64,000 nt of DNA from JADKCL01 sp046329055 (GCA_046329055.1 JAXLVK010000013.1:18705-82704), one strand, 5' to 3'; shown: positions 19,236 through 29,611, numbered from the stretch's first letter. The notes: a model not told the origin generated them from the sequence alone. Numbers and translations are program-made.

Positions 19236-20417
19236 ATGTATCTACGAAAATCAATTCATTTGCTTGCCCTACTGCTGCTGCCCTGCCTCTGGGGCATCGC
19301 TCAACCTGCGATTACGGTGACCGGGCCCGCAGTTCCCGCGCTCAGGGATGGGGCGGTTGCCTGGGCTGACTATGATGGCGACGGGTTGCAGGACCTGCTA
19401 GTCTGTGGCCGGGACACCTCCGAAGTGCGCCGTACCCTGTTACTCCACAATTCGGGCATGTCCATGGACATCGACACATCTCAGCAGCTTGTGGCCTTGT
19501 CCTCTGGTGACGCAGCTTGGGCGGACATGGATGGTGACGGCGACCCTGACCTCGTGCTCACAGGAGAGACCGCCCCGCGTCAGGAGGTGACCTTGGTCTA
19601 TCGCAACAATGGCGGCAATCTTGCATTGCAAGCCACCACGAGCCTTCCTGGCCTCTCAATGGGCAGGGCGAGGTGGGCCGATTTAGATGGGGACGGTGAC
19701 AGCGACCTGTTCCTCACCGGGTTCAATACGATGGCTGGTTTCAAGGGCATCATTGGCCGGAATGATGGTGGCGGAGTTTTCACTGCTGTGGAGAATCCTG
19801 CTTATGCGACCCGTGACTGGACTGCGGTGGGCATCGGGGACATTGATGGCAACGGGTTGCCCGACATTGCGTTCTCGGATGTATCGCCACGGCTTTCCGA
19901 GGGTATGCGGACAGTGGTCCTGCGGAACAATGGCGGCTTGCATTTCTCTACATTGCCATCGCCCGTGCCGGGAATGTACGGAGGCAGCATGGAATTCGGG
20001 GACTGGGACGGCGACGGTGACCGGGACTTGCTGGCATCAGGTTTTGGCACCAAGCCACAGACAGGAATCTACAAGTACCATTCTGGGCAATACTTGGTTA
20101 CTGGCATCACATTGATGGAGGTGGGCAGCGGCGAGGCGCGCTGGGTGGACCTAGATGTGGACGGCGACCTGGATGTGGTGGTGTCTGGCATGTCCATGGC
20201 GGGGCCGCAGACGCGGGTCTATCTCAATAGCGGGGGCATCCTGTCACTGGTGCAGGGTCCATCGAACATGCCAACACTTCATCAGGTGCGGATGGCATTC
20301 GCCGACTGGAACGGGGACGGGCATTCGGACATGGCGATCATGGGGCAGAATGAGAATGGGGATCCAGAGACTTACATCGCGACTTGGAACAATGCTTTGC
20401 AACAATTCAAATTTTGA
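19236..20417 (+). CDS. Secreted FG-GAP/VCBS repeat beta-propeller protein
   Basis: A signal peptide (MYLRKSIHLLALLLLPCLWGIAQ) is followed by about six to seven repeats with the calcium-binding D-x-D-G-D-G-x-x-D loop, for example DYDGDGLQD, DMDGDGDPD, DLDGDGDSD, DIDGNGLPD, DWDGDGDRD and DWNGDGHSD. This is the FG-GAP/VCBS integrin-like seven-bladed propeller. The protein stops right after the last blade and lacks a T9SS sorting domain, unlike its downstream neighbours. The next gene begins 1 bp after the stop (TGACATG), so they form an operon. Such propellers usually bind proteins or glycans outside the cell. Confidence 0.85.
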   Translation: MYLRKSIHLLALLLLPCLWGIAQPAITVTGPAVPALRDGAVAWADYDGDGLQDLLVCGRDTSEVRRTLLLHNSGMSMDIDTSQQLVALSSGDAAWADMDGDGDPDLVLTGETAPRQEVTLVYRNNGGNLALQATTSLPGLSMGRARWADLDGDGDSDLFLTGFNTMAGFKGIIGRNDGGGVFTAVENPAYATRDWTAVGIGDIDGNGLPDIAFSDVSPRLSEGMRTVVLRNNGGLHFSTLPSPVPGMYGGSMEFGDWDGDGDRDLLASGFGTKPQTGIYKYHSGQYLVTGITLMEVGSGEARWVDLDVDGDLDVVVSGMSMAGPQTRVYLNSGGILSLVQGPSNMPTLHQVRMAFADWNGDGHSDMAIMGQNENGDPETYIATWNNALQQFKF

Positions 20418-20418
20418 C

Positions 20419-21126
20419 ATGACCATGGAAACCAACACTGAATTATTGATGAAAGTGGATCCCGAGGTCTCGGGAGGAAAGAAGAAAGTCCCATCGCGCA
20501 AGTGGCCGCTTGTGTACAAGGGATCACTTTTGATCTTGAACGCGACCGTTCCTCTCTCCTCCTTCCTGCTTGCCCTTTTAACCTTGCTCCTCTTGGCCCC
20601 CTCCCTGCCTGCGCAGTACACGCCACTGGGCTACTGGCACTTCAACATTGGCGCCCCTGGCGACGACGCAACTGGCAATGGAAACAATGTGAACCTGAAC
20701 GCGAATCAGCTTAACCCTGGGATTCAGTCGCCGATTGCGGGATGGTACCATAGCGCGCCCGATGTGCAGAACACCGCTGGCGTGAATGGCCCTTTGGACA
20801 ACCTCTCCACCATGGCGGAGGTGGGCGTGGAGTTCTGGATCCGGGTGCGGCAGGGCAACTGGGAGGGCAATGTCCACTGGCTGGATAAGTTCCAGCTGGG
20901 GTTCACCGACCGTGGGCTGGACTGGGATGTGCTTACTGCCACCGGGATGCGCAGCCTGCACGTGGACCTGTACGGCGTGGGCGCAGCGGATCCCTACACC
21001 TTGCTCGGTGGGGACTGGCACCATGTGGCGGCATTCTACAGCTCCCGCACTGGCGACCAACGCATTTATATCGATGGCGTCTGCCCGCCGGGATTCTTCA
21101 TTCACCACCCTCGGGCTCTCCATTGA
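20419..21126 (+). CDS. N-terminal part of a frameshifted LamG/beta-helix T9SS protein
   Basis: The frame starts MTMETNTELLMKVDPE and has a cytosolic-looking, Lys-rich extension before the signal helix (LLILNATVPLSSFLLALLTL...LPAQ), so MKVDPE or later may be the true start. It then enters a LamG-like jelly-roll (GYWHFNIGAPGDDATGNGN ... VEFWIRV ... DWHHVAAFYSSRTGDQRIYIDG) and stops abruptly within the fold at 21126. The missing strands of the fold appear in the other two forward frames: SSFTTLGLSI in one frame, NNGGVLNFTHSG in the next. This gene and 21123-26936 are therefore one gene broken by two nearby single-base shifts, or a recently damaged one. Confidence 0.7.
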   Translation: MTMETNTELLMKVDPEVSGGKKKVPSRKWPLVYKGSLLILNATVPLSSFLLALLTLLLLAPSLPAQYTPLGYWHFNIGAPGDDATGNGNNVNLNANQLNPGIQSPIAGWYHSAPDVQNTAGVNGPLDNLSTMAEVGVEFWIRVRQGNWEGNVHWLDKFQLGFTDRGLDWDVLTATGMRSLHVDLYGVGAADPYTLLGGDWHHVAAFYSSRTGDQRIYIDGVCPPGFFIHHPRALH

Positions 21127-24100
21127 ACAACGGTGGCGTGCTGAACTTTACCCACAGCGGTGCGACCGACCACTTGGTCGCGGATCTGGACGAGTTCGCG
21201 GTCTATGACACGGTCTTGCCCCCGCAACTGGTCTGGGAGCATTATCAGCAGGGCCTTGCGGGGCAGGCCATCAATTATACACAGCAGAGCCCAGTCGCCA
21301 CCTACCCCTTCCCCGGCCCGGTCGAGGAGGGCGAGGTGAACTTGCTAGAATTCCCTCCCGCATGGCCCAACGTGCCGCTCTCGCCGCTGGAGCTGTTCAA
21401 CACCTACCCGCATCCGAGGTACAGCGCTATTGATAGCATCCGGCCGTTGATCCCGTTTGTGGCGGACGCGGAGCCGTTCCGCCATGGCGCGGACATCCCA
21501 CGTAGCCACTCGGAGGCCCGCCTCATGCTGGAGCATCTCGCCTGGGACTGGAACTACTATATGTATTGCGGCAGCACCCACGGCAACTACATGTACTTCC
21601 ACAGGGGCACCACGACGACTCCAGACTCCAACTATTACCAGTTCCATATCCTGCGGAGCCTGAACAACCCCGCCAACAACGGCTTGCCACGGTCGCTGAT
21701 CACCTATTGGAACAAGATTTCGGAGTCCTTCCTGCATGACGGCGACACGCTGAGCGGCTATTACCGCTCGCCCATCATCCTGCAGCAGTCCGGCCTACCA
21801 GCGTGGTTCAACCCTCCTGCCCTTGCAGATTCCTTTTTCGTCCGCGACTCGTCACTGGCCACGCCACTGTTGCCCTGGGGGCCGCCAGTCCGCGATGGGC
21901 TTCCGCAGCCGCCGGGCAGGTTCCGGCTGAACTGGGCGATGGCAGCACACCCCTTCTGGCCCCGGTATCAATTGCTGGGAAGCGATGGCTTGGTACAGGC
22001 TCAGTTGGTGGACACCTTTATGAGCTACCTCAGCAATCCCTACATCGACATGGTGGCTGAAAATGACGAGGTGGTGGGCATCTTTCCCGATCCTTTTGTG
22101 TTCGGGGACGCGGAAATCACCCGGGACTGGCATGCCAACTTCCCCGGATGGGACACCCGGGCCTACCAAGGCTTTCGGGGCAACCAATTCCGCTGGTCCT
22201 ACCAGGTGCAATGGCTCAATAGGATCAACAGCCACAATGGCACCGCAGGTCGCCCCAACACGGAGACCTGGTGGTACGAAATGCAAGGAAGGCCACATAG
22301 CTACGCGCAGGCACGACCCATCATTGAGAACAGGGACGCGAGGCACAGGGCGGGTCCGACCTTCTATGCCAACAACCCGCATTGGTGGCGGCATGGAAGG
22401 AATTCATTAACAGGGATGGACCAACTCTGCATCTCCTTGAGGCATCAATTGGAGGCGGGGGACTCAATCTGGTTCCCGGCAGTCTCGCCAGGTTACAACG
22501 ACAATGGCGATTGGAAGATCGAGGACGTGGACATGATACGGCCCGGGCAGTACCTGGGCGTGCTCAAGGCAATGGGAATCATGGGAGCTGAAAGCTATAA
22601 TACAATGATACAGCAGTATAGCCCGCAAGCGGGGTTTTTCCAGATCCCGGCAAACTGGCGCGCATGGCACCTGCCCATGGCGAGCTATGCACAGGCCGTC
22701 ACGAGCCGCCTGCGCAGGTTCCTCTATGACGGCGAGGTGCTTGCGGGGGACACGGCTGTGACCTACAACAATGGCTCAGGCCCGACTTTCTTCACATTCA
22801 GCACCGGCAACAACAACGACCTGATCACCGGGCGCAAGCTGCGGGGGCAATTCGTCTATTTGATTGGGGCAAGCGCCCAGCGAACGGGCAACATGCAGAG
22901 CCAGGGCCCCAAGGAGAAGGTGGTGGCGTTCAGGTTCCATCATGACAATGGTAGCACGATCTATAACCACTTCCGCATCCGTGAGCGGCTACAGGGCAGC
23001 ACCTACATCCTGGACAGGACCAATCCCACGGCCCCGGTCTTCTACCAGCTGGACCGCTGGCACGAGTGGAAGGAGCCGGGCCACTGGTGCCGGGACTTTG
23101 ACTGGGAGGCGGAGGTTTGGGACAGCGCGGCGGCGACAGCGGGGATCCTGACCGAGCGGCCCGTGCCCGCGACGAGCGGGGACTTCACAGAGTTCACGAG
23201 CTATGTGCGGCAGGGGAGCGGAGGCGGCTGGACGCGGTACTACTTCCGCCCGACGGGCGACGACCAGGACACCTTGTATGCCTGGGTGCGGGCGCGCAAC
23301 AACGCAGGCGTGGGCCGCGTGGTGCAGTTCCAGTCGCCGGGCGCGGGGTCGGGCTCCATCTGGGTGCAGCCGGACACCGCCTTTGGCTGGCATGGCAAGG
23401 ACGTGAACGGGGTTCTCATTCCCTTGGGGCCGCTGGACACGAGCCTGCACTACATCGAGGTGAGGCCGCAGGGGACGCTGGTGGACATCGACCGGGTGGT
23501 GCTGTTCCGCAACCCGATCGACTACACATCGATCCCGATGCTGGCCCTGATCCTGCCGCACAGCGACAGCGTCTGCCTGGGCGACAGCGCCTGGATCTGG
23601 AAGCGCATCGGCTTCATGGGCTGCATGGACTGGACGGTGGAATGGGGCGACGGCACCCGCAGCTACGGCTCCGGCGACAATCCCCTCCAATACAGCGCCT
23701 ACGAGGCGCACAAGTACCAGTATCCCGGCAGCTACGAGGTGGTGCTGACCGTGACCAACATGACCCTGGGGGCGACCGAGGCGGACACGGTGGTGGTATT
23801 TGTGGGCGCGCCTGTGGTGGACGCCGGGGCGGACACGACGGTGTGCCGGGACATGGGTGTGGTGCTGCAGGGTCATGTGGGGGCGGGCACGACAGCCTTC
23901 CACTGGCTGGGTGACACCGCGCTGAGCGACACCACCATCCTGAACCCGGTGGCGACGGTGGGTAGCTCGCAGTACTTTTATCTGACTGCGGATTCCGGTG
24001 TCTGCTCCATGACGGACAGCGTCTGGGTCACTGCTGTTGGGCTGGACTCCGTGGCTTGGCAGGACACGGTGTGGATTTGCCTCGGGCAGCCGGACACGCT

Positions 24101-26936
24101 CATCGTGCATGGCGCATTCTATGTGGATTGGGACAGCGCCGATCCCGGCCTGAGCAGCTACCATTCCGCTGGCCCGATGGCGAATCCTGCGGTCAGCACG
24201 ACCTACCACTTCACCGCGACCGACGTGGGCCGCTGCGACACCATCCGGGACAGCATCGTGGTCATGGTGCGGGGCATCGCGGACCCGGACACCACCCTCT
24301 GTCTCGGCTCGGCTGTGACCTTGCACGCGGTGGGGGCCGGACCCTGGCTCTGGACACCGGGCGGGGCCACGACAGACTCGCTGCTGGTTGCACCTTCCGT
24401 TTCCACGACGTATATTTTGCACATGGACTCCACTGGTGGATGCGACCTCGACTCCGTGCGCGTCAACGTGCTGCCCTTCGCCTGCTGCTGGGTGCCGGGG
24501 GCAACGATTTTGTTCCGGGAGCGGACGTCCACGCTGGGCAACCTCAATGGCGGGACATTCCATGTGATCGACACGTTGTTTGTGGATGCGAACGCCTCTT
24601 TCATGGGGTGTACTTTCTGGATGGACTCGATGGCGGTTGTGTATGTGCTGCCCAATGTGACCTTGCAGACACAGAACTGCACCTTCCAGGCGGCTTGCCC
24701 TTGGATGTGGGGGGGGGTGAAGTTGCAGGCTGCGAATTCGAGGTTTGTTTCATTCCGTGACCGGTTCCTTTCAGCGGTGCGGGGCGTTTGGTCGCGGGCA
24801 GGCGCGCCCTTTGACATCCGGGAGTCGCGGTTCGAGGGCTGCTGGGTGGGTGTGTACGCGGGCACGCTGGGAACGGGTGTCTCCGGACCGCATCCCGGCC
24901 GCATCGAGGGATGTACCTTCGGGGGCGCGGCCTTGCTGGCTCCGTACGCCGCGCATCCACTTGCCTGGGCGGGTGTGGAGCTGAACCAAGTGGACGGGTT
25001 CACGCTCGGGGTTCCGCTCGGCCTGCAAAACAGGTTTGACAGGCTGCAGCATGGCTTGTATGCTGATCGCAGCAGCGTGACCGTCAATAACAACATGTTC
25101 ACCAACATGCAGCGCGGCACCGTGTCGCCCTGGCTGGGGCTGGGGGCGGGAGTGCGCTGCGTGAATCCGCCCGGTGTGGGCTTCGGCAACTACTCCACGG
25201 TGGTGGGGCATCCCACGGCGACCACGCAACCCCAGCTGGGACAGCATGGCAACGTCTTCACGGCATGCTCGCTGGGGGTGCATGTGCGGGGGCGGACGGC
25301 AGTGCGGGTGAGGGGGAACACACTGAACTTCAACCGGACTGGGACTTCCCTGGGCAACCTTTCCACAGGCGCGAGCGGAAGCCTGGTATGGGTGGATTAC
25401 AACAGGCATGAGAACGACTCGCTGGCGATCCTGGTCGGCAACTCCAGCAACATCAACGGGCATGTGGAGTGGAACACCATCAACGGGACGTCCGCATTTG
25501 CGACCGCCCTCCACCATGGCATCCGTTGCGAAAACCTGACACACAGTCCGTTGCCAGCGAGCAACTACCCCTTCCGGGTGTACAGGAACACCCTGAAACT
25601 GCGCGGCCACGGGATCTGGGTGCAGATGGGCAACAAGGCGCGCATACAGCATAACAGCATCACCATCCTGCCGCAGCAACCCAATGACAGGCTGAGAGGA
25701 ATCATGGTGAACTCCTCGCGTGACGCGCAGATTCATAAGAACCACCTGTACTCGAACTCGTTGGGGGCCAAGCTGAAGCAGGTTGAGGGCATCCATGTGT
25801 ATGCCAGCGGCGGGGCTGCTGTGACCTGCGACACCACGGAGTCGTTTGGGCAGCATGTGGTGTTTGAGGGGAAGTGCCTCGGCTCCACGTTCAAGGGGAA
25901 TCGTATGGAAAAGGGGCTGACTGGCCTGGTGTACCTGCAGCAAGGGGAAATCGGGCAGCAGGGGGGTCCTGGCCTCCCGACTGCCAATCAATGGGTGGGT
26001 GTGTTTGACACGGCGCATACGTATGCGTATTTCTCAAATGGGTTGGCCTCTGTTCTCTGGACGAGCCCTGGGGGCGTATGGGAGCCGACAGTGAATCGAG
26101 CTTCAACAGGGTTCCTTCCTATGACACCGCAGATCACGAATTCAGGCGCCTATTCCTGCCCCACCCTGCTGTCCGCCAACTCCAAGGTGGATGCCGTCAT
26201 CGATGCAGCCCGTGCCACAGCACCCACGACCACACTGGACAGCGCGATAGACTATCGGGCCAAAGAGTGGGCTTATGAGGAGATACTCGATGACTCCTCG
26301 CTGCTGACGGCCGACACGACGATACAGAGGTTCTATGACAGCGTGGCCATTCGGGACATGGGCGCTGCGGTGAGGGCAAGCAATGAGCTTGAAAAACCTG
26401 ACACCACGACCGCCATCATTGAGACAGCCCTGGTCAGCCCCATCACGGACATCCTCGGCAACCACAAGGAGGCGCTGGAGATCAGGGTGGACGATGGCGA
26501 GATCGACTCTGTTGAGCTGTCACAACTGCTGGCGTTGGCGGCGCAGTGCGAGGAGTTGGGCGGCAAGGCCGTGAACATGGCCCGCTCCATGCTGGCCCTG
26601 GAGGGGATCTACATCTGGGAGGACCCTGAATGCGGGCCGCCCCCCAAGGAGGTGAGGAAGGCGGGGATCAGCGACCAAGAGGCAACCGCTTATGGCGCCG
26701 AATGCTGGCCCAACCCGGCTGACGGGATGGTCTTCCTGAAGTTCGCCGGGGCGGAGGTTGCCGGGACGCTGACCGTCCACGGAAGCTCGGGACAGGTCCT
26801 GCTGTCCCGCAGGTTCGACTACACCGGGGAGCCGATCGCCATTGACACCCGGCACTGGGCTCAGGGCTTGACCCTGGTGTCCGTGGAAACGGTGGATGGC
26901 AGGCGGTTTGCTTGGAGAGTGGTCTTGCAACGATGA
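21123..26936 (+). CDS. Large T9SS protein: LamG end, GH-like domain, PKD/Ig domains, parallel beta-helix
   Basis: The frame opens at a TTG inside a LamG fold (LDEFAVYDTVLPPQLVW), so its real N-terminus lies in the preceding frame from 20419. Next comes a domain of about 600 residues rich in Trp/Tyr (LMLEHLAWDWNYYMYCGST, AQARPIIENRDARH, WYEMQGRPHSYAQ) that resembles a glycoside-hydrolase barrel, though I cannot name a family. A PKD domain follows (WTVEWGDGTRSYG ... YQYPGSYEVVLTVTN), then Ig-like gluing modules, a right-handed beta-helix (SRFVSFRDRFLSAVRG onward) and a type A T9SS sorting domain ending RFAWRVVLQR. It is secreted and may act on a polysaccharide. Its stop overlaps the next start (ATGA). 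Confidence 0.8.
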   Translation: MNNGGVLNFTHSGATDHLVADLDEFAVYDTVLPPQLVWEHYQQGLAGQAINYTQQSPVATYPFPGPVEEGEVNLLEFPPAWPNVPLSPLELFNTYPHPRYSAIDSIRPLIPFVADAEPFRHGADIPRSHSEARLMLEHLAWDWNYYMYCGSTHGNYMYFHRGTTTTPDSNYYQFHILRSLNNPANNGLPRSLITYWNKISESFLHDGDTLSGYYRSPIILQQSGLPAWFNPPALADSFFVRDSSLATPLLPWGPPVRDGLPQPPGRFRLNWAMAAHPFWPRYQLLGSDGLVQAQLVDTFMSYLSNPYIDMVAENDEVVGIFPDPFVFGDAEITRDWHANFPGWDTRAYQGFRGNQFRWSYQVQWLNRINSHNGTAGRPNTETWWYEMQGRPHSYAQARPIIENRDARHRAGPTFYANNPHWWRHGRNSLTGMDQLCISLRHQLEAGDSIWFPAVSPGYNDNGDWKIEDVDMIRPGQYLGVLKAMGIMGAESYNTMIQQYSPQAGFFQIPANWRAWHLPMASYAQAVTSRLRRFLYDGEVLAGDTAVTYNNGSGPTFFTFSTGNNNDLITGRKLRGQFVYLIGASAQRTGNMQSQGPKEKVVAFRFHHDNGSTIYNHFRIRERLQGSTYILDRTNPTAPVFYQLDRWHEWKEPGHWCRDFDWEAEVWDSAAATAGILTERPVPATSGDFTEFTSYVRQGSGGGWTRYYFRPTGDDQDTLYAWVRARNNAGVGRVVQFQSPGAGSGSIWVQPDTAFGWHGKDVNGVLIPLGPLDTSLHYIEVRPQGTLVDIDRVVLFRNPIDYTSIPMLALILPHSDSVCLGDSAWIWKRIGFMGCMDWTVEWGDGTRSYGSGDNPLQYSAYEAHKYQYPGSYEVVLTVTNMTLGATEADTVVVFVGAPVVDAGADTTVCRDMGVVLQGHVGAGTTAFHWLGDTALSDTTILNPVATVGSSQYFYLTADSGVCSMTDSVWVTAVGLDSVAWQDTVWICLGQPDTLIVHGAFYVDWDSADPGLSSYHSAGPMANPAVSTTYHFTATDVGRCDTIRDSIVVMVRGIADPDTTLCLGSAVTLHAVGAGPWLWTPGGATTDSLLVAPSVSTTYILHMDSTGGCDLDSVRVNVLPFACCWVPGATILFRERTSTLGNLNGGTFHVIDTLFVDANASFMGCTFWMDSMAVVYVLPNVTLQTQNCTFQAACPWMWGGVKLQAANSRFVSFRDRFLSAVRGVWSRAGAPFDIRESRFEGCWVGVYAGTLGTGVSGPHPGRIEGCTFGGAALLAPYAAHPLAWAGVELNQVDGFTLGVPLGLQNRFDRLQHGLYADRSSVTVNNNMFTNMQRGTVSPWLGLGAGVRCVNPPGVGFGNYSTVVGHPTATTQPQLGQHGNVFTACSLGVHVRGRTAVRVRGNTLNFNRTGTSLGNLSTGASGSLVWVDYNRHENDSLAILVGNSSNINGHVEWNTINGTSAFATALHHGIRCENLTHSPLPASNYPFRVYRNTLKLRGHGIWVQMGNKARIQHNSITILPQQPNDRLRGIMVNSSRDAQIHKNHLYSNSLGAKLKQVEGIHVYASGGAAVTCDTTESFGQHVVFEGKCLGSTFKGNRMEKGLTGLVYLQQGEIGQQGGPGLPTANQWVGVFDTAHTYAYFSNGLASVLWTSPGGVWEPTVNRASTGFLPMTPQITNSGAYSCPTLLSANSKVDAVIDAARATAPTTTLDSAIDYRAKEWAYEEILDDSSLLTADTTIQRFYDSVAIRDMGAAVRASNELEKPDTTTAIIETALVSPITDILGNHKEALEIRVDDGEIDSVELSQLLALAAQCEELGGKAVNMARSMLALEGIYIWEDPECGPPPKEVRKAGISDQEATAYGAECWPNPADGMVFLKFAGAEVAGTLTVHGSSGQVLLSRRFDYTGEPIAIDTRHWAQGLTLVSVETVDGRRFAWRVVLQR

Positions 26937-29371
26937 AGGCACAGTCAGTAAATGGAATGAAAAGACTCTGGGCATATATGGTGGTCTTGCTGTGCGGGGG
27001 GTTGCAAAGCCTCCCCGCGCAGCAGGACTGGTCCTGGGTCTTCGGGGATTCCATCCTGATGCGGTTTCCGGGAGGCGGGACGCCCGTGGTGGACTCGCTG
27101 GCCCGGACGACATACAACTTTGAAACTATTAGTTGCATATCAGATTCGTTAGGCAACCTCCTTTATTATGTCGGAGAGGATTCGCTCTACAGGGCCAATG
27201 GGACGGTTCCGCCCGGGGGAATGGATCTCCATTTGAGCGGGCTTACTAATGGCTCAATTCTTGTACCCGTCTGGGGCAAGACCGAATACCTATCATTCAT
27301 TGTGAGCTTTTTATGTCCCAATTCGATGTGTCCCTATTTGTCAAAAATATCCATTACTGATGGTCAAGATAGTGTTGTGCTAAATGCAAGCCTTGGGATT
27401 TACCAGCCTTTCAATCCATTGGCGGAGAAAGTGTCTGCGGTGCGAGACGCAGGTGGCACGGGTTGGTGGGTGCTTTATCATGGCGGACACGACAAGGTGT
27501 TCATCAAATTCCATGTGGAGGGTGACCGTGTGGCTCCGATGGTATTGCAATCCATAGGTTCCCTGCATGAGGGTATATTCCAGAACCCTTATTTCACGAT
27601 TGGGGAAATAACGTTCTCCCCCCAAGGAGACAAACTGCTGGTGGTCACCTACACTGGCATCGTGGACATCTTCGACTTCGACAGATGTACGGGGGAGCTG
27701 AGCAACTGGGACAGCCTGGGAACTACGGCCCCATTGCAACCGGGACCCAACACCTTTTATGGCTGCTCCTTCTCCCCGGACGGCACCAAAATCTATGTAT
27801 CCGAGGGCGATGTCCCTCCAACCGTCAACCACCTCTACCAATGGGACTTGACAGCATCAGACATCCGGGCGAGCAAAACGCTTATCTTCACGGCACCGAA
27901 TTCGGTGATCCTTGGGCAGCATCAATTGGGGCCGGATGGGAAGATTTACATGACCCAATTGAATCAAATCGACTCCTTGAATCCAGCCAATTACGCATTG
28001 TCTGTCATCAATGACCCCAATCAAGCCGGGACGGCCTGCAACTTCACCTACCTCAGTTTGGGCCTGAAAGGCCGCCGTACCACAGGCAGCCTCCCCAACC
28101 TCCCGAACTTCAACCTCCCCCCTATGGTGGCGCAAGTCGCGGAGGCGGGGCCTCGGCCTCCCAAAATCTGCCCCGGCGACAGTGTGCGGATCGGCTACCC
28201 GGACAGCACGGGCGGGGTGGTGACCTACCGCTGGAAGCCACATGCGGGCATCGAGGACACCACCGCTGCATATACCTGGGCCGCGCCGGACACCACGACA
28301 TGGTACTACCTTACGGCGGTGGACACGCAAATGGGATTGCCCTGCGGGAAAACGGTGGACTCGGTGCTGGTGGAGGTGGTGGCACAGGGCGAGATTCCGA
28401 ATGTGAGCTTGGGGGCTGACACCACCATCTGCACCGGGACGGGCGTCACGCTGGATGCAGGGCTGGTGCTGGGATGGGAGTACTTATGGAGCAACGGGGA
28501 CAGTCTGGCACAGATCACCATCTCGGGTGCCGGAGCCTATTCAGTGACAGTGACGAACCCGGCGGACACCTTGCACTGCTACAAGGATGTGGACACGATT
28601 CTCTTAAGCAATTACCCCGCCCCGCAGACGCTACCTGTCGACTTCGCGGGCGGCGACACGGTGGCCTGCAGGGGTGACACGGTGCGGCTGGGCATGGTTT
28701 CTGTGCCGGGCTGGAATTACCTCTGGTCGCCGGGCGGGTGGCTGGACTCCACGACTGTAGCGGAGCCGCAGTCGTGGAGTCTTGTCACGCAGGTGTATGC
28801 GGTGGTGGCGACCGACAGCGCGAGTGGCGGGGTCTGTGCATTGATGGTTGACTCGATCCTTGTGACTGTGGAGCAGCCCTTCGTGCATGAGGCTCCAGGT
28901 GATGTGACTTTCTGCCCCGGGGAGTGCTTTGAGATCGGTGTTGCGTCAGTTGCTGGACTGGATTATCGCTGGTCGCCAACCACAGGACTGAGCGACGCGA
29001 CCGCCGCGCTCACGCGGGCGCAGCCTGTGTCAAGCATGGTCTATACCCTCACTGTCACGAATCCCACCATGCAGAGCGCGAACTGCCGCGAGAAGCAGTT
29101 CGCGGTCGTGGCCAGTGCAGACGCATGCAACAGGCCCACTTTCATAGCCAAAAACGGTAATGGGATCGCGGAGATGCTGGACTTGGGTGACCATGCCGGG
29201 CGGGTGGAATTGCGGGTATGGGACGTGGCGGGGCGGCTGGTGTACCGCGACATGGACTACCGCAATGACTGGGACACCGCTGGGCTGGCCCACGGAATGT
29301 ACATCTACCAAGTGGCAGTCAAGGGCGAATGCCCGTCCAGCTTCACGGGGAAGATCCTGGCGCTGCGATGA
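26933..29371 (+). CDS. T9SS-exported beta-propeller and Ig-like protein
   Basis: I choose the ATG at 26933, which overlaps the upstream stop (ATGA) and begins a signal peptide (MKAQSVNGMKRLWAYMVVLL...LPAQ). The frame also opens at 26912. The N-terminal 350 residues look like a WD40/lactonase-type propeller (ITFSPQGDKLLVVTYTG, FYGCSFSPDGTKIYVSEG). Three Ig/PKD-like modules follow, each with an ICPGDSVRIG or CTGTGVTLDAG type start. The C-terminus (VELRVWDVAGRLVYRDMDYRN ... GMYIYQVAVKG) resembles a gliding-type sorting domain. It is the last gene of the secreted-protein operon starting at 19236. Proteins with this layout are common in Saprospiraceae; their ligands are unknown. Confidence 0.85.
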   Translation: MKAQSVNGMKRLWAYMVVLLCGGLQSLPAQQDWSWVFGDSILMRFPGGGTPVVDSLARTTYNFETISCISDSLGNLLYYVGEDSLYRANGTVPPGGMDLHLSGLTNGSILVPVWGKTEYLSFIVSFLCPNSMCPYLSKISITDGQDSVVLNASLGIYQPFNPLAEKVSAVRDAGGTGWWVLYHGGHDKVFIKFHVEGDRVAPMVLQSIGSLHEGIFQNPYFTIGEITFSPQGDKLLVVTYTGIVDIFDFDRCTGELSNWDSLGTTAPLQPGPNTFYGCSFSPDGTKIYVSEGDVPPTVNHLYQWDLTASDIRASKTLIFTAPNSVILGQHQLGPDGKIYMTQLNQIDSLNPANYALSVINDPNQAGTACNFTYLSLGLKGRRTTGSLPNLPNFNLPPMVAQVAEAGPRPPKICPGDSVRIGYPDSTGGVVTYRWKPHAGIEDTTAAYTWAAPDTTTWYYLTAVDTQMGLPCGKTVDSVLVEVVAQGEIPNVSLGADTTICTGTGVTLDAGLVLGWEYLWSNGDSLAQITISGAGAYSVTVTNPADTLHCYKDVDTILLSNYPAPQTLPVDFAGGDTVACRGDTVRLGMVSVPGWNYLWSPGGWLDSTTVAEPQSWSLVTQVYAVVATDSASGGVCALMVDSILVTVEQPFVHEAPGDVTFCPGECFEIGVASVAGLDYRWSPTTGLSDATAALTRAQPVSSMVYTLTVTNPTMQSANCREKQFAVVASADACNRPTFIAKNGNGIAEMLDLGDHAGRVELRVWDVAGRLVYRDMDYRNDWDTAGLAHGMYIYQVAVKGECPSSFTGKILALR

Positions 29372-29379
29372 GGGCCGGG

Positions 29380-29490
29380 AAAACACGATAGGGATCGGAG
29401 GGGCGCGAAGCGGTCGCGGCACGCGACGGGACCCCCGCAGAGCCCGACCCCGGAGGCCGAGGCACGAGGCCGCAGGGGGATCGCCCAAGA
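29380..29490 (+). other. GC-rich, self-complementary intergenic element
   Basis: This block has nested complementarity: GGGACCCCCGC pairs with GCAGGGGGATCGCCC-type sequence about 60 nt later, enclosing GGCC...GGCC. It is far more GC-rich than the flanking spacer and does not look coding. It could be a terminator-like structure, a structured RNA or a dispersed repeat. Confidence 0.35.
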
Positions 29491-29611
29491 AAGCAAACCA
29501 CATTTCATTCATCGTAACTGGCATTGCTGATTGATCTCGTCTATTTCGGGAATAACCCTCAATTGATTATCATTGTAACAGAGGATGGAAAAATGACCGT
29601 CCAGCCGGAGA

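Noticed and set aside
22989..24563. A 524-residue minus-strand frame rich in His, Arg and Pro
   Set aside because: Antisense to the PKD/Ig part of the large T9SS gene; composition is that of a shadow and no domain is visible.
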